A stretch of 64,000 nucleotides of DNA from Buxus sempervirens (Eukaryota > Streptophyta > Magnoliopsida > Buxales > Buxaceae). Numbering within the stretch: position 1 is the stretch's first letter; each line of letters begins with the position of its first letter. The translations under genes and the position numbers were made by a program. This document shows, one piece after another, positions 50,891 through 63,799 of this stretch. The stretch lies in contig OX387186.1 in NCBI GenBank assembly GCA_947561395.2, forward strand, positions 3,316,835-3,380,834. The letters run 5' to 3'. The notes below the pieces were generated by a model. That model saw nothing but the letters and a program-made list of their open reading frames with translations. It searched no databases and was not told where the DNA came from.

Positions 50891-53800
50891 CTTTTAGTCA
50901 CACATCTCCATCACTTATCCTAAAAAAAATCAAAACAAAATAAAATTGAAGGAAAATAAATATTCAAAATATTATAAGTACATCCCAAAAGAATTACATT
51001 GAGTTAAAAAATAATCGTAAAAGCATATATAAATGCAATCGAATAAAAAAAATAAGTTCATTTAAAGCTTCGATGGCATAAGAATATGAAAAATTAATCT
51101 AGAATACACAAAAATTTCAAAATTGCATTAATGAAATTAAATAAAAATCATATAAATATAGTGAAAAAAATAAATAACAAAATGAAAGAAAGTATTACTA
51201 CATTTCATGTAATATTCTTCATTTTTCATGCAAAGACTAGATTTACATCTCAAGAAACAGATTTAATGTAAAAATGAAAAAACAAATACAACTAATTAAA
51301 ATAAATAAATACTAAATCAAAGATAAGAAAATTTATTTTCAATCATTCAATAAAAAGCGCAAATCTTTAGAGAAAAAGATTAAAAGAATTTAACGAAAAA
51401 GGGAAATATGTATCAAATAACATTAAAAAAAATTAACAAAAAGCATGAATTGAACAAGCGTATAAGAAATAACTACATGAAAATACATAATAACTACTGA
51501 TGTAATGGAAAAACATATATAAATAGGGAAAAGATAGAAATATTATATCAAAAAAAAGGATACTAACATTCAATCATTCATGAAATCCTAAAAAAACCAA
51601 AGAAAACTTTAATAAATTAGGAAATTAAATTTTCCTCGAAAATCAAACACAAAACAAAAAAAACGATAAAAGAAAAGAAAAACAAAATAAGAGTTCAAAA
51701 ATATGAAACAGCAAAAAAAGAAAAACAACAAAAAATTTGAAATTGTCGAAAGAAAGAAAAACTTGATGAAAAGAATAAAAATAAAACTTAAAAAAAATCA
51801 ATATAAGCAATAAACTTAAAAGGAATGCAAAAATTGTAATAAAATAAAAAATCAAGAGGAGAAAACCAAATTAACAAAATTTCTATGAAATCAAATCCTG
51901 GAAGCAAGAAAATAAAATATGAAATGACAAAAACATTCACTAATTTTCAATGACGGAAGGAAAATAAAAAATATTTAGAGAAAAGTGTTAAAAAGCACCT
52001 AAAAATTGAAAGAAAACATATCAAATAAGAAAAACTATTAACCAAAATAAAATAAGAAAATAACAATAAAATTACTAAGAAAATATATTGAACATCAAAA
52101 TTACTGCACCTATTGGGACCCTCTCCATATATTAAACAATTTTAAAAAGAAAATCATAGGGGAAATGGACAAATAAAAATTAATTCAAATAAAACAATGT
52201 AAAAGCTCAAAATAAATAAAAACATGAAAAATAAAAAAAATAAAAAAATGTAACAATAAGTACGGGCAAACGAAATCTATGAAATATAAACACAGGGAAT
52301 GTAGAATATAATCAAATCATAGGAGAAAAAATTAATATATATTCAATAAAAGAATTAAAAAGTCAAAGGTTTTGGAAAGAAATTGTTAAATTTAAATGGC
52401 AAACATCTCAAAAAATATAAATAATAAAAAAAACATAAAGATATTAATCATATCTTACAGAAATAAAAAGCAAATACAAATACTAAATTACAAAGAACAT
52501 AGAATTAAAAAAGCAATCTAAATATGAAATTCAAAATAAAGACCTTAAGGTATAAAACAGGGGTTAGATTTATTACATCGCAATAAAAACATGAACAAAC
52601 AAATAAAAAAATATAAACATACAAATAATATCAAAAAGTGCGACAAATGAAATTCATGTAACAGAAAAACAAGGTAAAAAACTAAAAGATTATTGAATCA
52701 TAGAGGTGAAAAAAGAATAAGTATTTCTCTTAGTTTCAAGAAAAGCACCAAATGGGAAAAAATTCGAATGGACAAGTAAAATATATTAAATTAAAGAACA
52801 TAAAAGAATCAAAATATTTTTGAGCATTCCGTCATAGCCTAAAGAAAGAAAAATCAAAGGATAGATGTGTATTCATGTTTTAATGTTTCGATTTGTGTCT
52901 ACTTTTATTAAGATTTTAGTGTTTCTATTATTTTTCCCATACTTTAAGGTCTCTACTTTAGCTTTTCTATTTAGGTTCACTACAAAGTTTGATTTTGTGA
53001 ATAATCATTTGATATTTGCTAAAATTTACACATACGTATCATTTTAAACTTTTCTGATTTTGATCCGCAAGATTTACTCTTATTAGTCATTTTTAATCTT
53101 ATTAATTTTCGGTCCCAATTATATTTGACCCATATTTCTCATTTTTCTTTGATTTTATCCATTAAAGGTATGACAGGAAGCTTAAAATTAGGAAAGAAAA
53201 TGAAATAGTTAAAAAATCCATACAATTAAATGCAACCAAAAAAAAAAAGGAAGAAAAAGGTGTGCGATTAATTAAAAAATAAAAAGCAAATATACAAAAA
53301 CAATAAGTTAAAAAAAACAACAAAATAGTTCCACATTCATTAATTTGAAAATAGACGCAAAAAGTTAGTAAAATATAAAACCAAAATAAGTAGAAAAGTT
53401 GACATACATAATCAATGAACATCAAACAAAATGTGAAGAAAATATCCTTATTTAAGAAAAACCACAAATCAATGAAGAAAAAGTTAAAAAGAACTCGTTA
53501 CATAAAAAAGAGAAAAAGTTAAAAAAAACTCATTACATAAAAAAAAGATAACTAATTCAATGAAACGAACACTTATTTTCAATCATTCAAGAAAAAAGCC
53601 CAAATCTTGAAAAGCTTAATAGAACTTAAGGAAAAAGGAAAATATGGGTTAAATAAGACAAAAACAAAAAATTATTAACAAAAAGCGTGAATTGAATAAG
53701 CATATATAAAATAACTATATAAAAATACATATTAACAACTAACGTAACAAAATTATTAAAAAAACATATATAAATAAAGAAAAGAAAGAAATACTAAATC

Positions 53801-54110
53801 AGAACAAAGGATACTAACCTTCAATGATTCATGAAATCCTAAAATAGCCAAAGAAAACTTCATAAATTAACAAATTAAATTTTATTAAAAAATCAAACAA
53901 AAGATAGGAAAAAAAAAGTAAAGAAATAAGGGTCAAAAAATATGAAATAGCAAAAAATGTAAAATTGTCAAAAGAAAGAAAAACTTGATGAGAAAATACA
54001 AATAAGAATAGTAAGATAAATAAATGTAAGCCATAAACTTAAAAAGTATAAAAATTATCATGAGATAGAAATCAAAAAGAGAAAACCAATCATTAACTAT
54101 ATCTCTGTAA
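50891..54110. repeat. A-rich strand-asymmetric DNA containing a ~2.25 kb-spaced repeat
   Basis: The + strand is mostly A with little G and C for more than 3 kb. The segment around 51340-51790 recurs around 53570-54000 in the same order: ttcaatcattcaa, gaaaaaggaaaatatg, acatatataaat, aaaggatactaa (51555 and 53806), then aagaaagaaaaacttgatga. The spacing is about 2250 bases. A third, more distant relative lies at 40455-40800. I see no gene; T/I/K/F-rich open frames follow from composition. Confidence 0.7.
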
Positions 54111-54149
54111 TCTTTTTTATCTATTCTCTTTCCTTTCTCTCCATCAGCC

Positions 54150-56418
54150 CTCTTCATGTTTCTATTTTACCAATGAAGTTATGGGAGCGGCTGAATAGAG
54201 CTCCAAAGCAAACGTGGCTTGGGCATGTCATGATGTAATGGGAAAAACATTAAAACCACCCATTATGGAAGGAGTTTCTCATACTTAAGCGGAGGAGAAC
54301 CCAATGAACAGTTTGTCACGCTGTTTCAAGCCAAGCCACATTTCCAGCGAGTATCTAATCCCAAGGGTCTGCAAGGCTCATTATCTTAAACAAAGAAGTT
54401 TTAAAAGCAGACCTTGGGGACCGTGGGTTCACTTTAGAATGCAACCGACTGCCATATCATGGGTAGAAGCAGGAAAAAAAGTAGCCATATCTAGAGGAGG
54501 CCTAGGAGATAATTTCAAATTATGGCTGATGTCTCAGAAGCCTTGTTTTTCACTAATATGAAGGAACTGACACAGCCCGTAATTGGAATTAAATCCATCA
54601 AGTGAAAGAGGTACTTTCCATCTTGTTCTCTAGGGCAGGGGAGGCCAATAACACTGCTCGTGGGACTTCGCTTCACACAGCAGATGATGGAGATACCCCC
54701 ATGATTCTTTAAAAAGCTTGCCAGAATTCACATGATGATGATTTGGTTTCTCTTTCCATCAGATGGGACAAGAAGCACAAAGATGAAATTTGAGCATTAA
54801 CCTTTAGGGATTCAATTTTTTGCAAGTATTAAACCAGCTTTTAAGATGAACCCCAAGACTTTCTCCTTCCATGACTCCAGAGAGTGTCTCAAGAGTTACC
54901 AACCCATCTGCCGCATCACAAGTCCAGAATCTACTACTTCACAGAGAGATTTCTTTTCTCCTCCTAATCTCTCATGTCATACTACTGCTAAAATAAATTG
55001 GGCCCTTAATCCCTCCCTTAGCATTGAGCCAGACAATCAATCATTAGTTGTAAGGTTTCAATCCATGAAGTGGTATGACCACGTTGATGAGTTCGGATAG
55101 AAGTTTTAGGGACCAGCATTTCTCAAGAGCATTGGACCAAATTTTCAGCTTGGGATATGTTAGTTATCACATCTACACTAGGCTTAGAAATAGTGATAGG
55201 TAAAGGTGAATAGATCCTTCTCTCAAAAGCCATGTCCTCTTTTAGGAAGCCTAGATTTAAATCCATTGGCAAAGGCACTTCTGGAGTTCAGCGCGAGTTC
55301 AAAAGGGTCCCTTCAAAAATAGTTGGCTTTGTCTATGGTTTGTTGTTGGAGTCCCTGGTTTTTATGAAGAAAATTTGTTGGGACAAACCATGAAGTTTAG
55401 CATGGTTGATTCATTTACTTCTTCAGTGCAGAGTTTCTAGTTTCCTATGGACGATTTTTCTTAATGTATGTGCTCAGATATGGTGCACGCCTTCCTCGAC
55501 TGTTCAACACTTCGGGGCATTGGTACCAGGGGCAAGGTTTTATCTAAACTTTGGTTCTCCACCTCAATCTGTTCAATTTGTCCAGAAATAAAAGTATTCT
55601 TGAAGGACAAAGCTAGAATCAAGGTCAGCTCCAAGACAAAGTCATTGCCATAGTAGCAGCTTGGACTGCTTTGCAACCATTGTTCAAGGATTTATCTCCA
55701 TTAAACATGGGCAGAGACTAGAGATTTCCTATTTTCTTCTCCTCCTACCCCCAAGGTGTGCCCTGTTTAGAATCCTCCCAAAGAAGGGATGTTCAATCTC
55801 AACTCTGATCGAAGTTCTCTTGGAAATCCAGGAAGATCTGGAATAGGAGTTCTCAGAAATCATTAAGGACATGTTATTCATTTGTTCTCAGGCCTCATAG
55901 GTGTTGGAGATTTCTTTAAGCACAAAACTGAAGGCCATTGATAAGGGAGCTATGGAGGTCTTATCTGTTGGCCCAGTCAATCTAGACAGAGAAGGAGAGA
56001 CTACCATAATCATCAAGTGGCTGAGAAGTTCTAATTCTGTTTCATAGAGATTTCAACATCTGGTTAAGGCTATTTTGCATCTATGGATGAGTTAAACTAT
56101 ACCCTATCTCATATAAACATAACTGCGAATACTCTGGAAAATAGGCTGGCTAAGAACAGTGCCACTATGGTCAACTTTCTATTCAGGTCCTCCAACTCTA
56201 GGGTGGAAGATTTTAATGGAGAACCCTAAGTATAACTAGTGTGACTCTAGTTATCTGCTTGGGAGCTTTTGTTTTCTCTTCTTCTGACTGGTGCATATTC
56301 ATCCCCAGATGCTTACTTGTTCCTATTTTCACTTGTTTTCCCTTTTCCTTTCATGTCTGTCCTGCTACATTCACATTCTTTCTGCTCAAATAAGCTCCTT
56401 ATATTACCAATCAAAGAA
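54150..56418 (+). mobile_element. LINE 3' part with RNase H, plus strand
   Basis: Bases 55785-56230 read, with a few stops, an RNase H pattern: SSLGNPGRSGIG, VLRNH, then NTLENRLAKNSAT at the end, as in the RNase H domain at the end of many plant LINEs. The tail ends ttaccaatcaaagaatga (56404), related to other LINE tails here. Text upstream to 54150 has no clear domain but reads in the same direction. It carries many stops and is dead. Confidence 0.7.
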
Positions 56419-59400
56419 TGAATAGAGCCCAAAATTCCATTCAACCATGGCAACTACTTGAGGCATACCCAAATATTTAGTTGGTGGACGCTGTTTGACA
56501 TCCAAGGACTTACATGTATGATCAGATTCTATCTACACCCCAATTTTGTCCACCAATGTGACTTCTGTGCATGTTAACTTTTAAACCAGTCTTCTTTAAA
56601 AGGTGTTATACAGATCTCACATTTTGAACACCCATACGACAATCCCCAAGAAAAAGAATATTTTCATCAAGATACAATAAATATGAATTCATCAACCTGC
56701 CCTTTTCGATCACTAATCTGTTAAATTTGCCTGCATCTTCCACTTTGCTCAGATTCATAGTAAGTATATCTCCAACCAAAGCAAAAAAGGAACAAAGGCA
56801 GAGTCATCTTGCCCAAGACCTTTAAAGGACTCCAAGAATCTCGAGGAGCTCCACTGATGATAATTGGAAAACAAATATATCTAACACCAGACCATAATTT
56901 TCCACCTCAAACAAAAACTCTTAAGCTCCAAAACATGGGCAAAAAATTTCCAAACCACCCTGTTACTATAATCCTTGTCAAGTTCAGTATACAGATAAAA
57001 ATCACACTCCCAAACCTACTCCACTCTTCCACTATCCCATTTGTCATAGTTACTCCATCTATGATTGCCTTCCCTTTTACACACTTCCATTGATAGTTGC
57101 TACAGATCCAAGCTCTTCTCTTAAATTTGAAGAAAAGTTTTCCACATGTATCTTATACTAACTGCTGAGAACATAGGTGGGGCCAGAGTCCTTCACTTGC
57201 CTTATTTTTTTATTTTTTTGATGAATAGAGTCCTTCAATTGCCTTTCCAATCCTTGTTGAATTTTAAGGCAATGGACGTAGAATCAACAAATAGATCGTC
57301 AATGCCATTAACTTCGAATTCATTAAAAACATCACAAATTTATAATCTTCTAACACAATCAAGATCCAAATTTTTGTCTTAATCTCCTCAAATTTTCTCC
57401 TTAGTCCACTCTCTCTGCCCCAGACAATATTTTTAATTTTAATCAGATACAATCATCTAAAGTTTGTAACCAAATTCCTCCTCTTCCCATTAGCTATCTT
57501 ATGAAAGTACCCAATGTTAACATCACTCTTCAAACATTTTAGATGAGATTTTTGTGGCCACAAATTTAATCATCTCTAAAGTGAATACATTTATCTGGCC
57601 ACAATATCCAGATTTCTGCACCATTATACCTTATCCAGGGAATAAATTTGGACCAATGCCTCTTCTTTCATTATTCAGAGTCTTTTTTATATCTTAATTG
57701 TTCCATTTATTAATCAAATTTTAACCAATCTTAATGACTAATCATTAAACATTCCAACAATGGATCTTCATCAAGACTCCAGGGTCCCAAACCCTTGTTG
57801 CTTTTTCAACTAAAACCAGCATCATATTACAAACCCCAATCTGGTTACCTTCAAGTCTCTCTAGCCTCCAGATATCTTTCTTCACCAATACCTGATAGGA
57901 TATGATAGTCCATACATAATATTGGTGCAAAGACTCAATTCCCTATGCCTATCCTCAACCTCAATACCCATCAAGCAAGCAATTTTGAGCAAACCATACC
58001 CTCTCCTAATGTTGTGCCCCCTGTCTAATCTGCTATTCTTGGCCTTCCTCATGTTGCATGTTTCGATCGTCCTATCACAGTAAACACAGCCTCCAAATAA
58101 ACATTCAAATCCTGGCACAACCTAGGCATTTCTTGGTGAAAATGGAGACCATAAAAAATACAGAAATCATAGGATCCCCTAATAGAAAGATGTGAACTCT
58201 CCAACTTACTCTTAATCAGAAACATGCTTCAAATCTTTACAAAGCAACAAAGAATTTATTTAGAACATCAATAATTTTATCAAAATCAACCAACATATAA
58301 TTACTCTTCCTCAACTTTTGAAGCCTTCTTATCTTTATGGAGTAATATCTTACATGTTTTCACCTGTTCTTTATGGAAGACTGGTAATTAGACAAATAAA
58401 CCTGTTGTACCGAGAACATGGAAACAATAGGAAGATCAAATCAACTACATGTATATTGGTGTGGTCTAACATTGTTCTTACATCCTCAAATTCCACACCC
58501 TTTGCACCCAAATAAAATATGTTCAATTTTCTCTAACAAAGACAAACCCTGTAACTATTCTCAAAGTTATTTGGAAACCGGAAGGATTGAATTTTTGAAG
58601 ATCTTTCCAAGCTGACTCATGCCGTAGACAGTTCAATAGGCTACTTTTCAATAAATTGCTCAAGATCAAAGACTTCCTTGTCACTAAGAAGCTTAATTGG
58701 GAGAATTGACACTATTTTATTCAATGTCATTAGGCATCTCTGTCTTTTTATCCCTCTTTATAAAATCTGAATCTCCTTTAGAACCTTACTTTCATGCCTT
58801 TACTCATCATCAAGTCTTCTCATCTGTCTAAATTGTCCAAGCTTTAGATATCTGAACAAATTTCGTCATTTTTCTCTCATACCAGGCCAAAAATCTCTTT
58901 CCAACATCAATTTTCTGTTTCAACATACCTATAGATTTTATAAATCAATAACCACGCCACTAGTGATTTAATCTCTATGAAAATAAATTGGACTTTTGAC
59001 AATCTTCTTGGCAAAAATATGAACAGGAAAATTATTAGACAAACAACTTGCAAGGGCATCCCAAAATTACTTTCAAAGCGAGCCTCATATTCCAATAAAA
59101 TAAAAATTAGTCCAACATGTAGCACATCAAATTATCCTAAAAATAGGATCAGGTGAGCTCTACAAGTCATATAGAGAAATTTATCAAAGAGATCCATTGA
59201 ATTAAAGAAACTATGCTTGCTTTAGCGATCCCACAGCCCCATCTCGTCTTCCAACTATGAACTCAATGACATCATATTTAACTCATGTGCACCATGAGAA
59301 CCTCTGCTCATTCAAGAATCCTTTCAACTCATCTCAAAAACAACTAATAAGTGTTTGTTTATTTTATCCAAAGACATTTCTACATACCAAAACAAAACCA

Positions 59401-59700
59401 TCTTGGAAGCTTCCTGAAAATTTTGATATAGATTAGGAGCATATTCTACCACTTTCTCAAATAAAACTCATAAACTTAAAAATGTCAATACCATAAAATT
59501 TCTTCCACAGAATTGAAGAGCAATTTCCTTTTAGATCTGCCCCAAATCTCCTAACCATACTTTGTCTATTGACTCGTTCTTCATCTCTTGTAATACAATT
59601 ATATCTAGCTTAGATCACCAGATCAACCGCTCCTCCTCTCAGGTTATCCTAGCCCTCTTAACACTTCAACTAATGATCCCCATTCATCCATGTTCAGTTA
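56419..59700 (-). mobile_element. Decayed LINE, minus strand
   Basis: About 59640-59560 (minus) gives LDIIVLQEMKNE, the endonuclease motif. About 56590-56440 gives TGLKVNMHRSHIGG and then TKYLGMPQVVA, the end of the RT palm. Between them 57150-57480 resembles the segments at 33893, 36045 and 37585. The element is full of stops and internally deleted. Same family as the 33.9-39 kb segments. Confidence 0.7.
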
Positions 59701-60700
59701 ATCCTCAAGTTCCTTGACTCCATTCACATGCATTGAGTGGACCTATTTGGGTGTTACAACATCGAAATGACCTTTTTTTCTTCATTTCCACTTTTCCAAT
59801 TCTTTGGTGATCAATAATAGCCATGTAAAAGCAAAAAATTCCGATTTGACTATGAACATACACAAAATCTTTTGTAGACCACTCACATGGAACAAATTTA
59901 CTCACTTCACCTTAATCAAAGACACATCTCCTTTTACAATTTCCAACCTTTTAATGCTCATAGAATTTGAATCACAAGTCTTACATCTCAGAAAAACCAA
60001 TGGATGGGGAGATCAGAAAAACACCAGAATACTTCAGAAAATCTGTTAGTAGAGAAATGACCTTGCAACAATAATATGGATGCAAGGAGTCTATGTTTGA
60101 GGCAGGTTTAGCTATCCGGACTCAAACCATGGCTTCACCTATAGAAGTAGGATGGGCAACTTGCTATCTTCTCAACATGTACAATGTAGAAAACATGAGT
60201 TTAAGCAAAATATCTATTTTTATTATGACATATTTTGCAAAAATTATAACTTTCTTTTCCATGAAAAATAGCTCTCTAACAGCTCTTAATTGGCAAGGTT
60301 AGGGACCAATTCTCGGTTTTTGCTCACAAAACGTACCCTAATAAGCTCAGGTCTGTGCATGTTACTCATCGCAGATCAACTAAGGAGAAGAAATAAAAAT
60401 AAAATCCTACATAAATTAAAATTTTTCCCACAAAAGATAGTTTAAATTGGTATGGATAGCAAAATGATAACATTTCTAAACACCACAATCTCACCATGTA
60501 AAAAAATATACCGTTGTCACAATAATTTGTTTCCAGATCAAAGCCAAAACAAACCATTAATGTATCACCATCCTTGTCCTTGTTTTCGAAAATTATCAGC
60601 TATGTTTTATCATAACCATCCGCCTAAACTAGGAGAATGCGCATTGCAAAAAGAAAGAAGGGTATTGTGTAGGCAATTATCAAACTACCTCCTGTAGATA
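59701..60700. other. Gene-free AT-rich stretch
   Basis: Short open frames only, none with a recognised motif. No repeats of note were found. Confidence 0.45.
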
Positions 60701-62010
60701 TTAGAGACGTAAATAGAAGTGTTGACAAAAAATTGTAATCTTTGATCGAACACAATTTCACCCATTTGTTGTGGGTTTTTATTTTGTAGGGTACGGACCC
60801 ACTCAAGATCGTTGATCCTTAATTACATCCTAGACTCTAGAACAACCCTTTGATTCTAACTCTCAAAGTATATCAAGAAATATTTGGTTTAACTTGTGTT
60901 TTTGTTATTGTGCCTGAACCCAACATTCGGGCTGCTTATGTACCCAAGTATTTGGGATCAAGTCATATCGTAGTTCAAATAGGAGTTTTGAATTTGAGTT
61001 TGGTTCGGGTCACAAGGATCCGGTTTAGATTTGCCGGAAAATCACTGTTTTCGCCTGAAATGTTGCTAAACACTATCATGGCGCCTCAGACGCTCCCAAA
61101 CAGACGAACACGCTGGGAATTTGCGCCTGAGCCCTACCAAAGTCTCTTAAATACACTTCAAGCAATGGGGGTTGAACAAAACAGATTATTCTTTTTCTTC
61201 TTGCATCTTCCATCTTTCTTCTTGCCTTGTCATTCTCCCACATATGGATTTGCAGATAAAGATTAGGTATATCTTCCAATCCTTATCTCATTCCCTTTTG
61301 CCCCTTTTCTTTAGATCCTGAACGTTAGTATTTAGAGAGAATTCAAATAATAGATTGAAACATATCTTAACTCCTTTATCTCCTGGAATCTTTTCACACC
61401 TTTATCTGCTAAAATCTCTCTAATTTTTTTCTCTGATCTTCTCCTCGATCTTCTAAACTCTAGCCTTCTAACCCCCTTTTTTCCTCCAACACCCTCCTTT
61501 TTATAGAGCATTGGACGTGGGGTAGTTATGAAACTACCCCACTTAAAGAGGTTGTAACCCACGTTTCCATCATTATTTTTTTTATTATTTTTTTTAATTG
61601 AAAATGGGGGGTCGTTGATGAGCTCCCCCTTTTAAGGGTCGTGCCATGCACAATTTTTTTAAATCATTATTTTTTTAATAATAATTTTTGAAAAGTGGGG
61701 CCCAACAGTGCCCCCTTAGTTACTGGAGGTGTACAAATCCACCTACGATAACTGAAATTCCCTTTTAAAGGGACCCACTTTTAGCTATATCTAATCCTCT
61801 TTTATTTCAATTTGAATTTGGAATTTTAATTCAAATTGAAACTCTATCCTTAGGGGTCTCTTTATAAACATGACGACCCTAGGGTTTTTAGAGTTTTGTT
61901 TGTATTTCGGAAGCAGAGTTGAGATTTTACAGACATAACCAAGGTCTTCTTCTTCCTTCCCCTGTCTCTCTCTCTTTTTTTATTTTTTTTATATTATATA
62001 TATATTTTTT
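60701..62010. other. LTR-like AT-rich sequence, element boundaries not found
   Basis: Contains words often met in plant gypsy LTRs as I know them: cattcgggctgcttatgt followed by gggatcaagtcatatcgtag (60925-60973), and gtggggcccaacagtgcccc (61695). An ORF of 138 codons (60850-61266) has no domain. An inverted repeat TTTCAATTTGAAT / ATTCAAATTGAAA lies at 61805-61841, followed by a stretch with tataaac (about 61864) and the word accctagggtttttagag. No paired ends or target duplication were seen, so the call stays open. Confidence 0.3.
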
Positions 62011-63060
62011 ATCATCCTTTAATGGCTTGACTTGTGATGAGCTCCCTGAGCCTAGTATCTTTAGTTATCATCACAAGTGAGTCTTCGAACTGCCAAAAAC
62101 TTTTAGAAGCAGCGGTGCTTTTTCTTTCTCCACAGGATCTAGGCTGATCAGCAATTCCTGCCGAAGATCTTTTGAAAATAAACACCAAAGAATACTTGAG
62201 ATGAATGATAAATCCCAAATTCGTCCTTTGCATTTGTGGGGTTAACAACCACACAGTTCTCATTGTTTGGGACCCCACGTAAACCCTTGAAATTAAAGCT
62301 TTGTCAGGTGTTTGACTTTATCTTTAAAAAGTACTCTTCATCTAGAAAGCATTCTTTTATCATCGTGGGTTTTCATTGGATCCCCATCAGGATGGTTAGC
62401 CTTTCAAGATAACCCTCCAGAAAATCAACCAATCAAATGCCTTTTAAAGTGATTAGCCTTTATTAGGCATTACCTTTCGAGATGATCAGCCACCACAACT
62501 AAAGTTTGAGAGGCTCCATATCACTATGATCAAGAATTAGGAATGTTTGGGTTTTGATGCTGTCAAAGATATCGACAGTACTAACTCATACGAACTCGTC
62601 ATTGTGGAATTTTCACCAATATACTGAGCTAATATCCGATCCTACAAGAATAGGAAAACATGCAGTGTTTACTTATCTTTCTTCCCATTCACTTGCTCTC
62701 TTAGGAATTGGCATGTGGATCTGCAACGCCATTTCAACATCAGCAAGTAGTTGGCCAGCATAAAGCTAAAGTTGGCCCCCACAACAATTACTTTCATGGT
62801 TCCCAATTTCATTGCCATGTTAGGTTCTTTTATTGAAAAGGGAACAATATCAGCTCTGAAGTCCTACAGATCTTTGAAAATTCTAGTTTATAACCAAAGT
62901 TAATGGCATCCATCCGATCCTTGAATGCAACAGTATAAGATGAACACTTTTCCCAAACAATTGTTCTCATCACGATTAGAGATGTCCAATCTGACACACT
63001 CTATATGTTTAGGGTCAAAGTTTGGTAGACTTGGAAAGTTGAATGGTTTGATAGCCTTTG
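62011..63060. other. Gene-free stretch
   Basis: No coding region recognised; it could be intron or promoter of the gene suspected at the right edge. Confidence 0.4.
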
Positions 63061-63333
63061 ATTTGACCCGCTTTTAGACCCATACGAATGGAAAAGCACC
63101 CTTTCAAAATTCTTGAATGTGAGTCAATGGGCATGATAATAACCCACTTTATTTGACCTATTTTTAGGCCCATACAAATGGAAAGTTAGCATCCTTTCCA
63201 AATTTTTAAATGTAAGTTAATGGGTATGATAATAGCCCACTTCATTTGACCCACTTTTAGACTCATACGAATGGAAATTTAGCATCATTTCCAAATTTTT
63301 AAATGTGAGTCAACGGGCTTTATAATAGCCCAC
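63061..63333 (+). repeat. Three tandem units of about 91 bp
   Basis: Units start with atttgacc at 63061, 63151 and 63244. Each contains ttttagac/ggccatac(g/a)aatgg, then tttccaaatttttaaatg or a variant, then gagtcaatgggcatgataat-like text and agccca. The copies are roughly 80-90% alike by eye. Confidence 0.85.
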
Positions 63334-63799
63334 TAAAAGAAATGTGGGGAATCAGTTTCATTGGCTGTAGCTCCTTTTTGGTAGTGTAATCCGAAGACCA
63401 TCCTATTTGAATAATAAGAACCTTAGTATATATGTTGACGCATCTAATGGGCAAATGGCCAATCAAGAGACACCACCAAACATCCATGACTAAGTACGCT
63501 TCATGACCTTCCACAATTCGCCAACTGCTCCATTCCAATAAGAAATCTCACTCATGAGCCAGTCAGCTTTGCTCCCACAATGTTGTAGATAAACCGATTA
63601 GTGGGTTGAAAGATAGACCCAACATAATGAGTAGACCCCTACATCTCTCTCTTTTTTTTTCTTTTTTTTTTTTTGAGATAGGCATTGCCATATATGTGAA
63701 TTCTTTGAGTTGTGATACAACCTTGAAGGTTTAGCCACAATGCTATCACATGACTATTTACTTTTGTGAAATCACTAACATTTTTTTTTTTTTGTGCAG
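63334..63799. other. Stretch before the right-edge exon, ends in a splice acceptor
   Basis: T-runs lie at 63652-63674. At 63781-63793 a pyrimidine run is followed by gtgcag, a good 3' splice site. The stretch is therefore probably intron or 5' leader intron. Confidence 0.45.

Noticed and set aside
50891..54110. Possible organelle DNA insertion
   Set aside because: The A-rich composition first suggested it, but no organellar gene, tRNA or rRNA was recognised.
60850..61266. Plus-strand frame of 138 codons
   Set aside because: It contains LTR-like nucleotide words and no protein motif; kept only as part of an LTR-like stretch.
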